A stretch of 64,000 nt of DNA from Cladorhizidae sp. MBARI D1340-BT2 (lineage: Eukaryota > Porifera > Demospongiae > Poecilosclerida > Cladorhizidae), in contig JAQNBH010000003.1 in the NCBI GenBank assembly GCA_028752905.1, positions 26,041,989 to 26,105,988 on the forward strand, in the 5' to 3' direction. A program made the position numbers and the translations under genes. Shown here piece by piece: positions 36,357 through 49,980 of the stretch (positions are counted from its first letter, which is position 1; every line of letters begins with the position of its first letter). A model generated the notes under the pieces. That model was given only the letters and a program-made list of their open reading frames with translations, was not told the DNA's origin and searched no databases.

Positions 36357-37265
36357 CAGGGAGAGACCTATCTTAATAGCTATATATCAAGTTTATACAG
36401 TGAAGTATGGAGAATCTATGAAGCTAACCTGTTTAGCATCAAGATAGAGAACACATAGAGAAACCTATCTTGTGATTCTATGTATGCAGAATATACGGAT
36501 GTTTGGTATCAAGAGAGAGAACAGAGAGAGGCCTACCTTTAGAGCTATATATCAAGTCTATTCAGTGAAGTGTGGAGAATCTATGAAGCTAACATGTTTA
36601 GCTCAAGATAGAGAACACTGAGAGATACCTATCTTGCAAGTCCACTACAGTGAAGTGTGCAGAATATATGGATGTTTGGTATCAAGAGAGAGCACTTAGA
36701 GAGTCCTATCTTAATAGCTATACATCAAGTCTATTCAGTGAAGTGTGGATAATCTACGAAGCTAAACATGTTTAGCATCAAGTAAGAGTACAATTCATAA
36801 CTGCCCTAATTAACAAGACCAAAGTCCCAGATTTTGTCAACTGATAGAGAAGGCCCTTATCTGCAACATGTCAACAGATTATCAATAAATGTAGTGGTTT
36901 TTCACTGGCAGGCCACCGCTTTGGCAACTGGAAAACGCCAGGAAAGATCGCAAACCTTACCACTTCAAATCACCATAACTTGCTAATACTTAGAGTAATC
37001 AAAATTTTGGCACGTACAAAAGACAGATAATTAGAAGGGCTATCTGGTGATATAAAAGATTTCTTTTTTGGTTAAAGTGTAGAAAAGTTATGAGCTTTAC
37101 GGCAAAAAAGCAAGATTTTTGGGGGGAAAATGAGAAACATATAGACCAAATTAGGGCAAATATCAAGATAGAGAACACATAATGAAACCTATCATTCGAA
37201 TCATATCAAGTCCATTACAGTGAAGTGTGCAGAATATTATGGATGTTTGATATCAACAGAGAGCA
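36357..37265 (+). repeat. Monomer U41
   Basis: 909 bp. 51A, 545T, T block, 6 G. Pairs with U9. Confidence 0.95.
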
Positions 37266-38174
37266 CAGGGAGAGACCTATCTTAATAGCTATATATCAAG
37301 TTTATACAGTGAAGTATGGAGAATCTATGAAGCTAACCTGTTTAGCATCAAGATAGAGAACACATAGAGAAACCTATCTTGTGATTCTATGTATGCAGAA
37401 TATACGGATGTTTGGTATCAAGAGAGAGAACAGAGAGAGGCCTACCTTTAGAGCTATATATCAAGTCTATTCAGTGAAGTGTGGAGAATCTATGAAGCTA
37501 ACATGTTTAGCTCAAGATAGAGAACACTGAGAGATACCTATCTTGCAAGTCCACTACAGTGAAGTGTGCAGAATATATGGATGTTTGGTATCAAGAGAGA
37601 GCACTTAGAGAGTCCTATCTTAATAGCTATACATCAAGTCTATTCAGTGAAGTGTGGATAATCTACGAAGCTAAACATGTTTAGCATCAAGTAAGAGTAC
37701 AATTCATAACTGCCCTAATTAACAAGACCAAAGTCCCAGATTTTGTCAACTGATAGAGAAGGCCCTTATCTGCAACATGTCAACAGATTATCAATAAATG
37801 TAGTGGTTTATCACTGGCAGGCCACCGCTTTGGCAACTGGAAAACGCCAGGAAAGATCGCAAACCTTACCACTTCAAATCACCATAACTTGCTAATACTT
37901 AGAGTAATCAAAATTTTGGCACGTACAAAAGACAGATAATTAGAAGGGCTATCTGGTGATATAAAAGATTTCTTTTTTGGTTAAAGTGTAGAAAAGTTAT
38001 GAGCTTTACGGCAAAAAAGCAAGATTTTTGGGGGGAAAATGAGAAACATATAGACCAAATTAGGGCAAATATCAAGATAGAGAACACATAATGAAACCTA
38101 TCATTCGAATCATATCAAGTCCATTACAGTGAAGTGTGCAGAATATTATGGATGTTTGATATCAACAGAGAGCA
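37266..38174 (+). repeat. Monomer U42
   Basis: 909 bp. 51A, 545A, T block, 6 G. Pairs with U10, which has 7 G. Confidence 0.95.
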
Positions 38175-39083
38175 CAGGGAGAGACCTATCTTAATAGCTA
38201 TATATCAAGTTTATACAGTGAAGTATGGAGAATCTATGAAGCTAACCTGTTTAGCATCAAGATAGAGAACACATAGAGAAACCTATCTTGTGATTCTATG
38301 TATGCAGAATATACGGATGTTTGGTATCAAGAGAGAGAACAGAGAGAGGCCTACCTTTAGAGCTATATATCAAGTCTATTCAGTGAAGTGTGGAGAATCT
38401 ATGAAGCTAACATGTTTAGCTCAAGATAGAGAACACTGAGAGATACCTATCTTGCAAGTCCACTACAGTGAAGTGTGCAGAATATATGGATGTTTGGTAT
38501 CAAGAGAGAGCACTTAGAGAGTCCTATCTTAATAGCTATACATCAAGTCTATTCAGTGAAGTGTGGATAATCTACGAAGCTAAACATGTTTAGCATCAAG
38601 TAAGAGTACAATTCATAACTGCCCTAATTAACAAGACCAAAGTCCCAGATTTTGTCAACTGATAGAGAAGGCCCTTATCTGCAACATGTCAACAGATTAT
38701 CAATAAATGTAGTGGTTTATCACTGGCAGGCCACCGCTTTGGCAACTGGAAAACGCCAGGAAAGATCGCAAACCTTACCACTTCAAATCACCATAACTTG
38801 CTAATACTTAGAGTAATCAAAATTTTGGCACGTACAAAAGACAGATAATTAGAAGGGCTATCCGGTGATATAAATAATTTCTTTTTTGGGTAAAGTGTAG
38901 CAAAGTTATGAGCTTTACGGCAAAAAAGCAAGATTTTTGGGGGGGAAATGAGAAACATATAGACCAAATTAGGGCAAATATCAAGATAGAGAACACATAA
39001 TGAAAGATATCATTCGAATCATATCAAGTCCATTACAGTGAAGTGTGCAGAATATTATGGATGTTTGATATCAACAGAGAGCA
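38175..39083 (+). repeat. Monomer U43
   Basis: 909 bp. 51A, 545A, Ct block, 7 G, GA at 832-833. Pairs with U11. Confidence 0.95.
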
Positions 39084-39987
39084 CAGGGAGAGACCTATCT
39101 TAATATATATCAATATATACAGTGAAGTGTGGAGAATCTATGAAGCTAACCTGTTTAGCATCAAGATAGAGAACACATAGAGAAACCTATCTTGTGATTC
39201 TATGTATGCAGAATATACGGATGTTTGGTATCAAGAGAGAGAACAGAGAGAGGCCTACCTTTAGAGCTATATATCAAGTCTATTCAGTGAAGTGTGGAGA
39301 ATCTATGAAGCTAACATGTTTAGCTCAAGATAGAGAACACTGAGAGATACCTATCTTGCAAGTCCACTACAGTGAAGTGTGCAGAATATATGGATGTTTG
39401 GTATCAAGAGAGAGCACTTAGAGAGTCCTATCTTAATAGCTATACATCAAGTCTATTCAGTGAAGTGTGGATAATCTACGAAGCTAAACATGTTTAGCAT
39501 CAAGTAAGAGTACAATTCATAACTGCCCTAATTAACAAGACCAAAGTCCCAGATTTTGTCAACTGATAGAGAAGGCCCTTATCTGCAACATGTCAACAGA
39601 TTATCAATAAATGTAGTGGTTTTTCACTGGCAGGCCACCGCTTTGGCAACTGGAAAACGCCAGGAAAGATCGCAAACCTTACCACTTCAAATCACCATAA
39701 CTTGCTAATACTTAGAGTAATCAAAATTTTGGCACGTACAAAAGACAGATAATTAGAAGGGCTATCCGGTGATATAAAAAATTTCTTTTTTGGGTAAAGT
39801 GTAGCAAAGTTATGAGCTTTACGGCAAAAAAGCAAGATTTTTGGGGGGAAAATGAGAAACATATAGACCAAATTAGGGCAAATATCAAGATAGAGAACAC
39901 ATAATGAAACCTATCATTCGAATCATATCAAGTCCATTACAGTGAAGTGTGCAGAATATTATGGATGTTTGATATCAACAGAGAGCA
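39084..39987 (+). repeat. Monomer U44 (904 bp)
   Basis: Same 5-bp-shorter start as U12. 545T, C block, 6 G. Confidence 0.95.
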
Positions 39988-40896
39988 CAGGGAGAGACCT
40001 ATCTTAATAGCTATATATCAAGTTTATACAGTGAAGTGTGGAGAATCTATGAAGCTAACCTGTTTAGCATCAAGATAGAGAACACATAGAGAAACCTATC
40101 TTGTGATTCTATGTATGCAGAATATACGGATGTTTGGTATCAAGAGAGAGAACAGAGAGAGGCCTACCTTTAGAGCTATATATCAAGTCTATTCAGTGAA
40201 GTGTGGAGAATCTATGAAGCTAACATGTTTAGCTCAAGATAGAGAACACTGAGAGATACCTATCTTGCAAGTCCACTACAGTGAAGTGTGCAGAATATAT
40301 GGATGTTTGGTATCAAGAGAGAGCACTTAGAGAGTCCTATCTTAATAGCTATACATCAAGTCTATTCAGTGAAGTGTGGATAATCTACGAAGCTAAACAT
40401 GTTTAGCATCAAGTAAGAGTACAATTCATAACTGCCCTAATTAACAAGACCAAAGTCCCAGATTTTGTCAACTGATAGAGAAGGCCCTTATCTGCAACAT
40501 GTCAACAGATTATCAATAAATGTAGTGGTTTTTCACTGGCAGGCCACCGCTTTGGCAACTGGAAAACGCCAGGAAAGATCGCAAACCTTACCACTTCAAA
40601 TCACCATAACTTGCTAATACTTAGAGTAATCAAAATTTTGGCACGTACAAAAGACAGATAATTAGAAGGGCTATCCGGTGATATAAAAAATTTCTTTTTT
40701 GGGTAAAGTGTAGCAAAGTTATGAGCTTTACGGCAAAAAAGCAAGATTTTTGGGGGGAAAATGAGAAACATATAGACCAAATTAGGGCAAATATCAAGAT
40801 AGAGAACACATAATGAAACCTATCATTCGAATCATATCAAGTCCATTACAGTGAAGTGTGCAGAATATTATGGATGTTTGATATCAACAGAGAGCA
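39988..40896 (+). repeat. Monomer U45
   Basis: 909 bp. 51G, 545T, C block, 6 G. Equivalent to U14 or U16. Confidence 0.95.
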
Positions 40897-41806
40897 CAGG
40901 GAAAGACCTATCTTAATAGCTATATATCAAGTTTATACAGTGAAGTGTGGAGAATCTATGAAGCTAACCTGTTTAGCATCAAGATAGAGAACACATAGAG
41001 AAACCTATCTTGTGATTCTATGTATGCAGAATATACGGATGTTTGGTATCAAGAGAGAGAACAGAGAGAGGCCTACCTTTAGAGCTATATATCAAGTCTA
41101 TTCAGTGAAGTGTGGAGAATCTATGAAGCTAACATGTTTAGCTCAAGATAGAGAACACTGAGAGATACCTATCTTGCAAGTCCACTACAGTGAAGTGTGC
41201 AGAATATATGGATGTTTGGTATCAAGAGAGAGCACTTAGAGAGTCCTATCTTAATAGCTATACATCAAGTCTATTCAGTGAAGTGTGGATAATCTACGAA
41301 GCTAAACATGTTTAGCATCAAGTAAGAGTACAATTCATAACTGCCCTAATTAACAAGACCAAAGTCCCAGATTTTGTCAACTGATAGAGAAGGCCCCTTA
41401 TCTGCAACATGTCAACAGATTATCAATAAATGTAGTGGTTTTTCACTGGCAGGCCACCGCTTTGGCAACTGGAAAACGCCAGGAAAGATCGCAAACCTTA
41501 CCACTTCAAATCACCATAACTTGCTAATACTTAGAGTAATCAAAATTTTGGCACGTACAAAAGACAGATAATTAGAAGGGCTATCTGGTGATATAAAAGA
41601 TTTCTTTTTTGGTTAAAGTGTAGAAAAGTTATGAGCTTTACGGCAAAAAAGCAAGATTTTTGGGGGGGAAATGAGAAACATATAGACCAAATTAGGGCAA
41701 ATATCAAGATAGAGAACACATAATGAAACCTATCATTCGAATCATATCAAGTCCATTACAGTGAAGTTTGCAGAATATTATGGATGTTTGATATCAACAG
41801 AGAGCA
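40897..41806 (+). repeat. Monomer U46
   Basis: 910 bp, extra C. 7A, T block, 7 G, 871T. Equivalent to U17 apart from 7 G and the absence of the U17 private changes. Confidence 0.95.
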
Positions 41807-42715
41807 CAGGGAGAGACCTATCTTAATAGCTATATATCAAGTTTATACAGTGAAGTGTGGAGAATCTATGAAGCTAACCTGTTTAGCATCAAGATAGAGA
41901 ACACATAGAGAAACCTATCTTGTGATTCTATGTATGCAGAATATACGGATGTTTGGTATCAAGAGAGAGAACAGAGAGAGGCCTACCTTTAGAGCTATAT
42001 ATCAAGTCTATTCAGTGAAGTGTGGAGAATCTATGAAGCTAACATGTTTAGCTCAAGATAGAGAACACTGAGAGATACCTATCTTGCAAGTCCACTACAG
42101 TGAAGTGTGCAGAATATATGGATGTTTGGTATCAAGAGAGAGCACTTAGAGAGTCCTATCTTAATAGCTATACATCAAGTCTATTCAGTGAAGTGTGGAT
42201 AATCTACGAAGCTAAACATGTTTAGCATCAAGTAAGAGTACAATTCATAACTGCCCTAATTAACAAGACCAAAGTCCCAGATTTTGTCAACTGATAGAGA
42301 AGGCCCTTATCTGCAACATGTCAACAGATTATCAATAAATGTAGTGGTTTATCACTGGCAGGCCACCGCTTTGGCAACTGGAAAACGCCAGGAAAGATCG
42401 CAAACCTTACCACTTCAAATCACCATAACTTGCTAATACTTAGAGTAATCAAAATTTTGGCACGTACAAAAGACAGATAATTAGAAGGGCTATCCGGTGA
42501 TATAAATAATTTCTTTTTTGGGTAAAGTGTAGCAAAGTTATGAGCTTTACGGCAAAAAAGCAAGATTTTTGGGGGGAAAATGAGAAACATATAGACCAAA
42601 TTAGGGCAAATATCAAGATAGAGAACACATAATGAAACATATCATTCGAATCATATCAAGTCCATTACAGTGAAGTGTGCAGAATATTATGGATGTTTGA
42701 TATCAACAGAGAGCA
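41807..42715 (+). repeat. Monomer U47
   Basis: 909 bp. 51G, 545A, Ct block, 6 G, 833A. Pairs with U19, which has 51A, so the block match begins after position 51. Confidence 0.95.
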
Positions 42716-43620
42716 CAGGGAGAGACCTATCTTAATATATATCAAGTTTATACAGTGAAGTGTGGAGAATCTATGAAGCTAACCTGTTTAGCATCAAGAT
42801 AGAGAACACATAGAGAAACCTATCTTGTGATTCTATGTATGCAGAATATACGGATGTTTGGTATCAAGAGAGAGAACAGAGAGAGGCCTACCTTTAGAGC
42901 TATATATCAAGTCTATTCAGTGAAGTGTGGAGAATCTATGAAGCTAACATGTTTAGCTCAAGATAGAGAACACTGAGAGATACCTATCTTGCAAGTCCAC
43001 TACAGTGAAGTGTGCAGAATATATGGATGTTTGGTATCAAGAGAGAGCACTTAGAGAGTCCTATCTTAATAGCTATACATCAAGTCTATTCAGTGAAGTG
43101 TGGATAATCTACGAAGCTAAACATGTTTAGCATCAAGTAAGAGTACAATTCATAACTGCCCTAATTAACAAGACCAAAGTCCCAGATTTTGTCAACTGAT
43201 AGAGAAGGCCCTTATCTGCAACATGTCAACAGATTATCAATAAATGTAGTGGTTTTTCACTGGCAGGCCACCGCTTTGGCAACTGGAAAACGCCAGGAAA
43301 GATCGCAAACCTTACCACTTCAAATCACCATAACTTGCTAATACTTAGAGTAATCAAAATTTTGGCACGTACAAAAGACAGATAATTAGAAGGGCTATCC
43401 GGTGATATAAAAAATTTCTTTTTTGGGTAAAGTGTAGCAAAGTTATGAGCTTTACGGCAAAAAAGCAAGATTTTTGGGGGGAAAATGAGAAACATATAGA
43501 CCAAATTAGGGCAAATATCAAGATAGAGAACACATAATGAAACCTATCATTCGAATCATATCAAGTCCATTACAGTGAAGTGTGCAGAATATTATGGATG
43601 TTTGATATCAACAGAGAGCA
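42716..43620 (+). repeat. Monomer U48 (905 bp)
   Basis: 4-bp deletion at 21-24. 545T, C block, 6 G. Confidence 0.95.
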
Positions 43621-44529
43621 CAGGGAGAGACCTATCTTAATAGCTATATATCAAGTTTATACAGTGAAGTGTGGAGAATCTATGAAGCTAACCTGTTTAG
43701 CATCAAGATAGAGAACACATAGAGAAACCTATCTTGTGATTCTATGTATGCAGAATATACGGATGTTTGGTATCAAGAGAGAGAACAGAGAGAGGCCTAC
43801 CTTTAGAGCTATATATCAAGTCTATTCAGTGAAGTGTGGAGAATCTATGAAGCTAACATGTTTAGCTCAAGATAGAGAACACTGAGAGATACCTATCTTG
43901 CAAGTCCACTACAGTGAAGTGTGCAGAATATATGGATGTTTGGTATCAAGAGCGAGCACTTAGAGAGTCCTATCTTAATAGCTATACATCAAGTCTATTC
44001 AGTGAAGTGTGGATAATCTACGAAGCTAAACATGTTTAGCATCAAGTAAGAGTACAATTCATAACTGCCCTAATTAACAAGACCAAAGTCCCAGATTTTG
44101 TCAACTGATAGAGAAGGCCCTTATCTGCAACATGTCAACAGATTATCAATAAATGTAGTGGTTTTTCACTGGCAGGCCACCGCTTTGGCAACTGGAAAAC
44201 GCCAGGAAAGATCGCAAACCTTACCACTTCAAATCACCATAACTTGCTAATACTTAGAGTAATCAAAATTTTGGCACGTACAAAAGACAGATAATTAGAA
44301 GGGCTATCTGGTGATATAAAAGATTTCTTTTTTGGTTAAAGTGTAGAAAAGTTATGAGCTTTACGGCAAAAAAGCAAGATTTTTGGGGGGGAAATGAGAA
44401 ACATATAGACCAAATTAGGGCAAATATCAAGATAGAGAACACATAATGAAACCTATCATTCGAATCATATCAAGTCCATTACAGTGAAGTGTGCAGAATA
44501 TTATGGATGTTTGATATCAACAGAGAGCA
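43621..44529 (+). repeat. Monomer U49
   Basis: 909 bp. 51G, 333C, T block, 7 G. Confidence 0.95.
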
Positions 44530-45438
44530 CAGGGAGAGACCTATCTTAATAGCTATATATCAAGTTTATACAGTGAAGTGTGGAGAATCTATGAAGCTAA
44601 CCTGTTTAGCATCAAGATAGAGAACACATAGAGAAACCTATCTTGTGATTCTATGTATGCAGAATATACGGATGTTTGGTATCAAGAGAGAGAACAGAGA
44701 GAGGCCTACCTTTAGAGCTATATATCAAGTCTATTCAGTGAAGTGTGGAGAATCTATGAAGCTAACATGTTTAGCTCAAGATAGAGAACACTGAGAGATA
44801 CCTATCTTGCAAGTCCACTACAGTGAAGTGTGCAGAATATATGGATGTTTGGTATCAAGAGAGAGCACTTAGAGAGTCCTATCTTAATAGCTATACATCA
44901 AGTCTATTCAGTGAAGTGTGGATAATCTACGAAGCTAAACATGTTTAGCATCAAGTAAGAGTACAATTCATAACTGCCCTAATTAACAAGACCAAAGTCC
45001 CAGATTTTGTCAACTGATAGAGAAGGCCCTTATCTGCAACATGTCAACAGATTATCAATAAATGTAGTGGTTTTTCACTGGCAGGCCACCGCTTTGGCAA
45101 CTGGAAAACGCCAGGAAAGATCGCAAACCTTACCACTTCAAATCACCATAACTTGCTAATACTTAGAGTAATCAAAATTTTGGCACGTACAAAAGACAGA
45201 TAATTAGAAGGGCTATCCGGTGATATAAAAAATTTCTTTTTTGGGTAAAGTGTAGCAAAGTTATGAGCTTTACGGCAAAAAAGCAAGATTTTTGGGGGGA
45301 AAATGAGAAACATATAGACCAAATTAGGGCAAATATCAAGATAGAGAACACATAATGAAACCTATCATTCGAATCATATCAAGTCCATTACAGTGAAGTG
45401 TGCAGAATATTATGGATGTTTGATATCAACAGAGAGCA
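44530..45438 (+). repeat. Monomer U50
   Basis: 909 bp. 51G, C block, 6 G. Confidence 0.95.
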
Positions 45439-46347
45439 CAGGGAGAGACCTATCTTAATAGCTATATATCAAGTTTATACAGTGAAGTGTGGAGAATCTA
45501 TGAAGCTAACCTGTTTAGCATCAAGATAGAGAACACATAGAGAAACCTATCTTGTGATTCTATGTATGCAGAATATACGGATGTTTGGTATCAAGAGAGA
45601 GAACAGAGAGAGGCCTACCTTTAGAGCTATATATCAAGTCTATTCAGTGAAGTGTGGAGAATCTATGAAGCTAACATGTTTAGCTCAAGATAGAGAACAC
45701 TGAGAGATACCTATCTTGCAAGTCCACTACAGTGAAGTGTGCAGAATATATGGATGTTTGGTATCAAGAGCGAGCACTTAGAGAGTCCTATCTTAATAGC
45801 TATACATCAAGTCTATTCAGTGAAGTGTGGATAATCTACGAAGCTAAACATGTTTAGCATCAAGTAAGAGTACAATTCATAACTGCCCTAATTAACAAGA
45901 CCAAAGTCCCAGATTTTGTCAACTGATAGAGAAGGCCCTTATCTGCAACATGTCAACAGATTATCAATAAATGTAGTGGTTTTTCACTGGCAGGCCACCG
46001 CTTTGGCAACTGGAAAACGCCAGGAAAGATCGCAAACCTTACCACTTCAAATCACCATAACTTGCTAATACTTAGAGTAATCAAAATTTTGGCACGTACA
46101 AAAGACAGATAATTAGAAGGGCTATCTGGTGATATAAAAGATTTCTTTTTTGGTTAAAGTGTAGAAAAGTTATGAGCTTTACGGCAAAAAAGCAAGATTT
46201 TTGGGGGGGAAATGAGAAACATATAGACCAAATTAGGGCAAATATCAAGATAGAGAACACATAATGAAACCTATCATTCGAATCATATCAAGTCCATTAC
46301 AGTGAAGTGTGCAGAATATTATGGATGTTTGATATCAACAGAGAGCA
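45439..46347 (+). repeat. Monomer U51
   Basis: 909 bp. 51G, 333C, 528A, T block, 7 G. Same as U49 rather than U23. Confidence 0.95.
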
Positions 46348-47256
46348 CAGGGAGAGACCTATCTTAATAGCTATATATCAAGTTTATACAGTGAAGTGTG
46401 GAGAATCTATGAAGCTAACCTGTTTAGCATCAAGATAGAGAACACATAGAGAAACCTATCTTGTGATTCTATGTATGCAGAATATACGGATGTTTGGTAT
46501 CAAGAGAGAGAACAGAGAGAGGCCTACCTTTAGAGCTATATATCAAGTCTATTCAGTGAAGTGTGGAGAATCTATGAAGCTAACATGTTTAGCTCAAGAT
46601 AGAGAACACTGAGAGATACCTATCTTGCAAGTCCACTACAGTGAAGTGTGCAGAATATATGGATGTTTGGTATCAAGAGAGAGCACTTAGAGAGTCCTAT
46701 CTTAATAGCTATACATCAAGTCTATTCAGTGAAGTGTGGATAATCTACGAAGCTAAACATGTTTAGCATCAAGTAAGAGTACAATTCATAACTGCCCTAA
46801 TTAACAAGACCAAAGTCCCAGATTTTGTCAACTGATAGAGAAGGCCCTTATCTGCAACATGTCAACAGATTATCAATAAATGTAGTGGTTTATCACTGGC
46901 AGGCCACCGCTTTGGCAACTGGAAAACGCCAGGAAAGATCGCAAACCTTACCACTTCAAATCACCATAACTTGCTAATACTTAGAGTAATCAAAATTTTG
47001 GCACGTACAAAAGACAGATAATTAGAAGGGCTATCTGGTGATATAAAAGATTTCTTTTTTGGTTAAAGTGTAGAAAAGTTATGAGCTTTACGGCAAAAAA
47101 GCAAGATTTTTGGGGGGAAAATGAGAAACATATAGACCAAATTAGGGCAAATATCAAGATAGAGAACACATAATGAAACCTATCATTCGAATCATATCAA
47201 GTCCATTACAGTGAAGTGTGCAGAATATTATGGATGTTTGATATCAACAGAGAGCA
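46348..47256 (+). repeat. Monomer U52
   Basis: 909 bp. 51G, 545A, T block, 6 G. Confidence 0.95.
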
Positions 47257-48165
47257 CAGGGAGAGACCTATCTTAATAGCTATATATCAAGTTTATACAG
47301 TGAAGTATGGAGAATCTATGAAGCTAACCTGTTTAGCATCAAGATAGAGAACACATAGAGAAACCTATCTTGTGATTCTATGTATGCAGAATATACGGAT
47401 GTTTGGTATCAAGAGAGAGAACAGAGAGAGGCCTACCTTTAGAGCTATATATCAAGTCTATTCAGTGAAGTGTGGAGAATCTATGAAGCTAACATGTTTA
47501 GCTCAAGATAGAGAACACTGAGAGATACCTATCTTGCAAGTCCACTACAGTGAAGTGTGCAGAATATATGGATGTTTGGTATCAAGAGAGAGCACTTAGA
47601 GAGTCCTATCTTAATAGCTATACATCAAGTCTATTCAGTGAAGTGTGGATAATCTACGAAGCTAAACATGTTTAGCATCAAGTAAGAGTACAATTCATAA
47701 CTGCCCTAATTAACAAGACCAAAGTCCCAGATTTTGTCAACTGATAGAGAAGGCCCTTATCTGCAACATGTCAACAGATTATCAATAAATGTAGTGGTTT
47801 ATCACTGGCAGGCCACCGCTTTGGCAACTGGAAAACGCCAGGAAAGATCGCAAACCTTACCACTTCAAATCACCATAACTTGCTAATACTTAGAGTAATC
47901 AAAATTTTGGCACGTACAAAAGACAGATAATTAGAAGGGCTATCCGGTGATATAAATAATTTCTTTTTTGGGTAAAGTGTAGCAAAGTTATGAGCTTTAC
48001 GGCAAAAAAGCAAGATTTTTGGGGGGAAAATGAGAAACATATAGACCAAATTAGGGCAAATATCAAGATAGAGAACACATAATGAAACATATCATTCGAA
48101 TCATATCAAGTCCATTACAGTGAAGTGTGCAGAATATTATGGATGTTTGATATCAACAGAGAGCA
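47257..48165 (+). repeat. Monomer U53
   Basis: 909 bp. 51A, 545A, Ct block, 6 G, 833A. Confidence 0.95.
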
Positions 48166-49070
48166 CAGGGAGAGACCTATCTTAATATATATCAAGTTTA
48201 TACAGTGAAGTGTGGAGAATCTATGAAGCTAACCTGTTTAGCATCAAGATAGAGAACACATAGAGAAACCTATCTTGTGATTCTATGTATGCAGAATATA
48301 CGGATGTTTGGTATCAAGAGAGAGAACAGAGAGAGGCCTACCTTTAGAGCTATATATCAAGTCTATTCAGTGAAGTGTGGAGAATCTATGAAGCTAACAT
48401 GTTTAGCTCAAGATAGAGAACACTGAGAGATACCTATCTTGCAAGTCCACTACAGTGAAGTGTGCAGAATATATGGATGTTTGGTATCAAGAGAGAGCAC
48501 TTAGAGAGTCCTATCTTAATAGCTATACATCAAGTCTATTCAGTGAAGTGTGGATAATCTACGAAGCTAAACATGTTTAGCATCAAGTAAGAGTACAATT
48601 CATAACTGCCCTAATTAACAAGACCAAAGTCCCAGATTTTGTCAACTGATAGAGAAGGCCCTTATCTGCAACATGTCAACAGATTATCAATAAATGTAGT
48701 GGTTTATCACTGGCAGGCCACCGCTTTGGCAACTGGAAAACGCCAGGAAAGATCGCAAACCTTACCACTTCAAATCACCATAACTTGCTAATACTTAGAG
48801 TAATCAAAATTTTGGCACGTACAAAAGACAGATAATTAGAAGGGCTATCCGGTGATATAAAAAATTTCTTTTTTGGGTAAAGTGTAGCAAAGTTATGAGC
48901 TTTACGGCAAAAAAGCAAGATTTTTGGGGGGAAAATGAGAAACATATAGACCAAATTAGGGCAAATATCAAGATAGAGAACACATAATGAAACCTATCAT
49001 TCGAATCATATCAAGTCCATTACAGTGAAGTGTGCAGAATATTATGGATGTTTGATATCAACAGAGAGCA
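48166..49070 (+). repeat. Monomer U54 (905 bp)
   Basis: 4-bp deletion at 21-24. 545A, C block, 6 G. Confidence 0.95.
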
Positions 49071-49980
49071 CAGGGAGAGACCTATCTTAATAGCTATATA
49101 TCAAGTTTATACAGTGAAGTGTGGAGAATCTATGAAGCTAACCTGTTTAGCATCAAGATAGAGAACACATAGAGAAACCTATCTTGTGATTCTATGTATG
49201 CAGAATATACGGATGTTTGGTATCAAGAGAGAGAACAGAGAGAGGCCTACCTTTAGAGCTATATATCAAGTCTATTCAGTGAAGTGTGGAGAATCTATGA
49301 AGCTAACATGTTTAGCTCAAGATAGAGAACACTGAGAGATACCTATCTTGCAAGTCCACTACAGTGAAGTGTGCAGAATATATGGATGTTTGGTATCAAG
49401 AGAGAGCACTTAGAGAGTCCTATCTTAATAGCTATACATCAAGTCTATTCAGTGAAGTGTGGATAATCTACGAAGCTAAACATGTTTAGCATCAAGTAAG
49501 AGTACAATTCATAACTGCCCTAATTAACAAGACCAAAGTCCCAGATTTTGTCAACTGATAGAGAAGGCCCCTTATCTGCAACATGTCAACAGATTATCAA
49601 TAAATGTAGTGGTTTTTCACTGGCAGGCCACCGCTTTGGCAACTGGAAAACGCCAGGAAAGATCGCAAACCTTACCACTTCAAATCACCATAACTTGCTA
49701 ATACTTAGAGTAATCAAAATTTTGGCACGTACAAAAGACAGATAATTAGAAGGGCTATCTGGTGATATAAAAGATTTCTTTTTTGGTTAAAGTGTAGAAA
49801 AGTTATGAGCTTTACGGCAAAAAAGCAAGATTTTTGGGGGGAAAATGAGAAACATATAGACCAAATTAGGGCAAATATCAAGATAGAGAACACATAATGA
49901 AACCTATCATTCGAATCATATCAAGTCCATTACAGTGAAGTGTGCAGAATATTATGGATGTTTGATATCAACAGAGAGCA
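49071..49980 (+). repeat. Monomer U55
   Basis: 910 bp, extra C. 51G, T block, 6 G, 871G. Confidence 0.95.

Larger units (their letters stand above)
36357..39987 (+). repeat. HOR segment U41-U44, second copy (3,631 bp)
   Basis: Second occurrence of the U9-U12 order, same total length. It differs from the first at position 771 of U42 (6 G here, 7 G in U10) and lacks the private T-to-A change seen in U12 at about 10738. Downstream it is followed by only two more monomers before the 17-kb block starts, compared with six in the first copy. Confidence 0.9.
45439..49980 (+). repeat. Five-monomer HOR unit U51-U55 (4,542 bp), patched
   Basis: Corresponds to U23-U27 in the downstream 17-kb block. It differs at the U51/U52 junction: U51 has 528A and 7 G and U52 has 51G. 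These are the states of U21-U22 and U49-U50, not those of U23-U24 or U56-U57. Confidence 0.88.
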
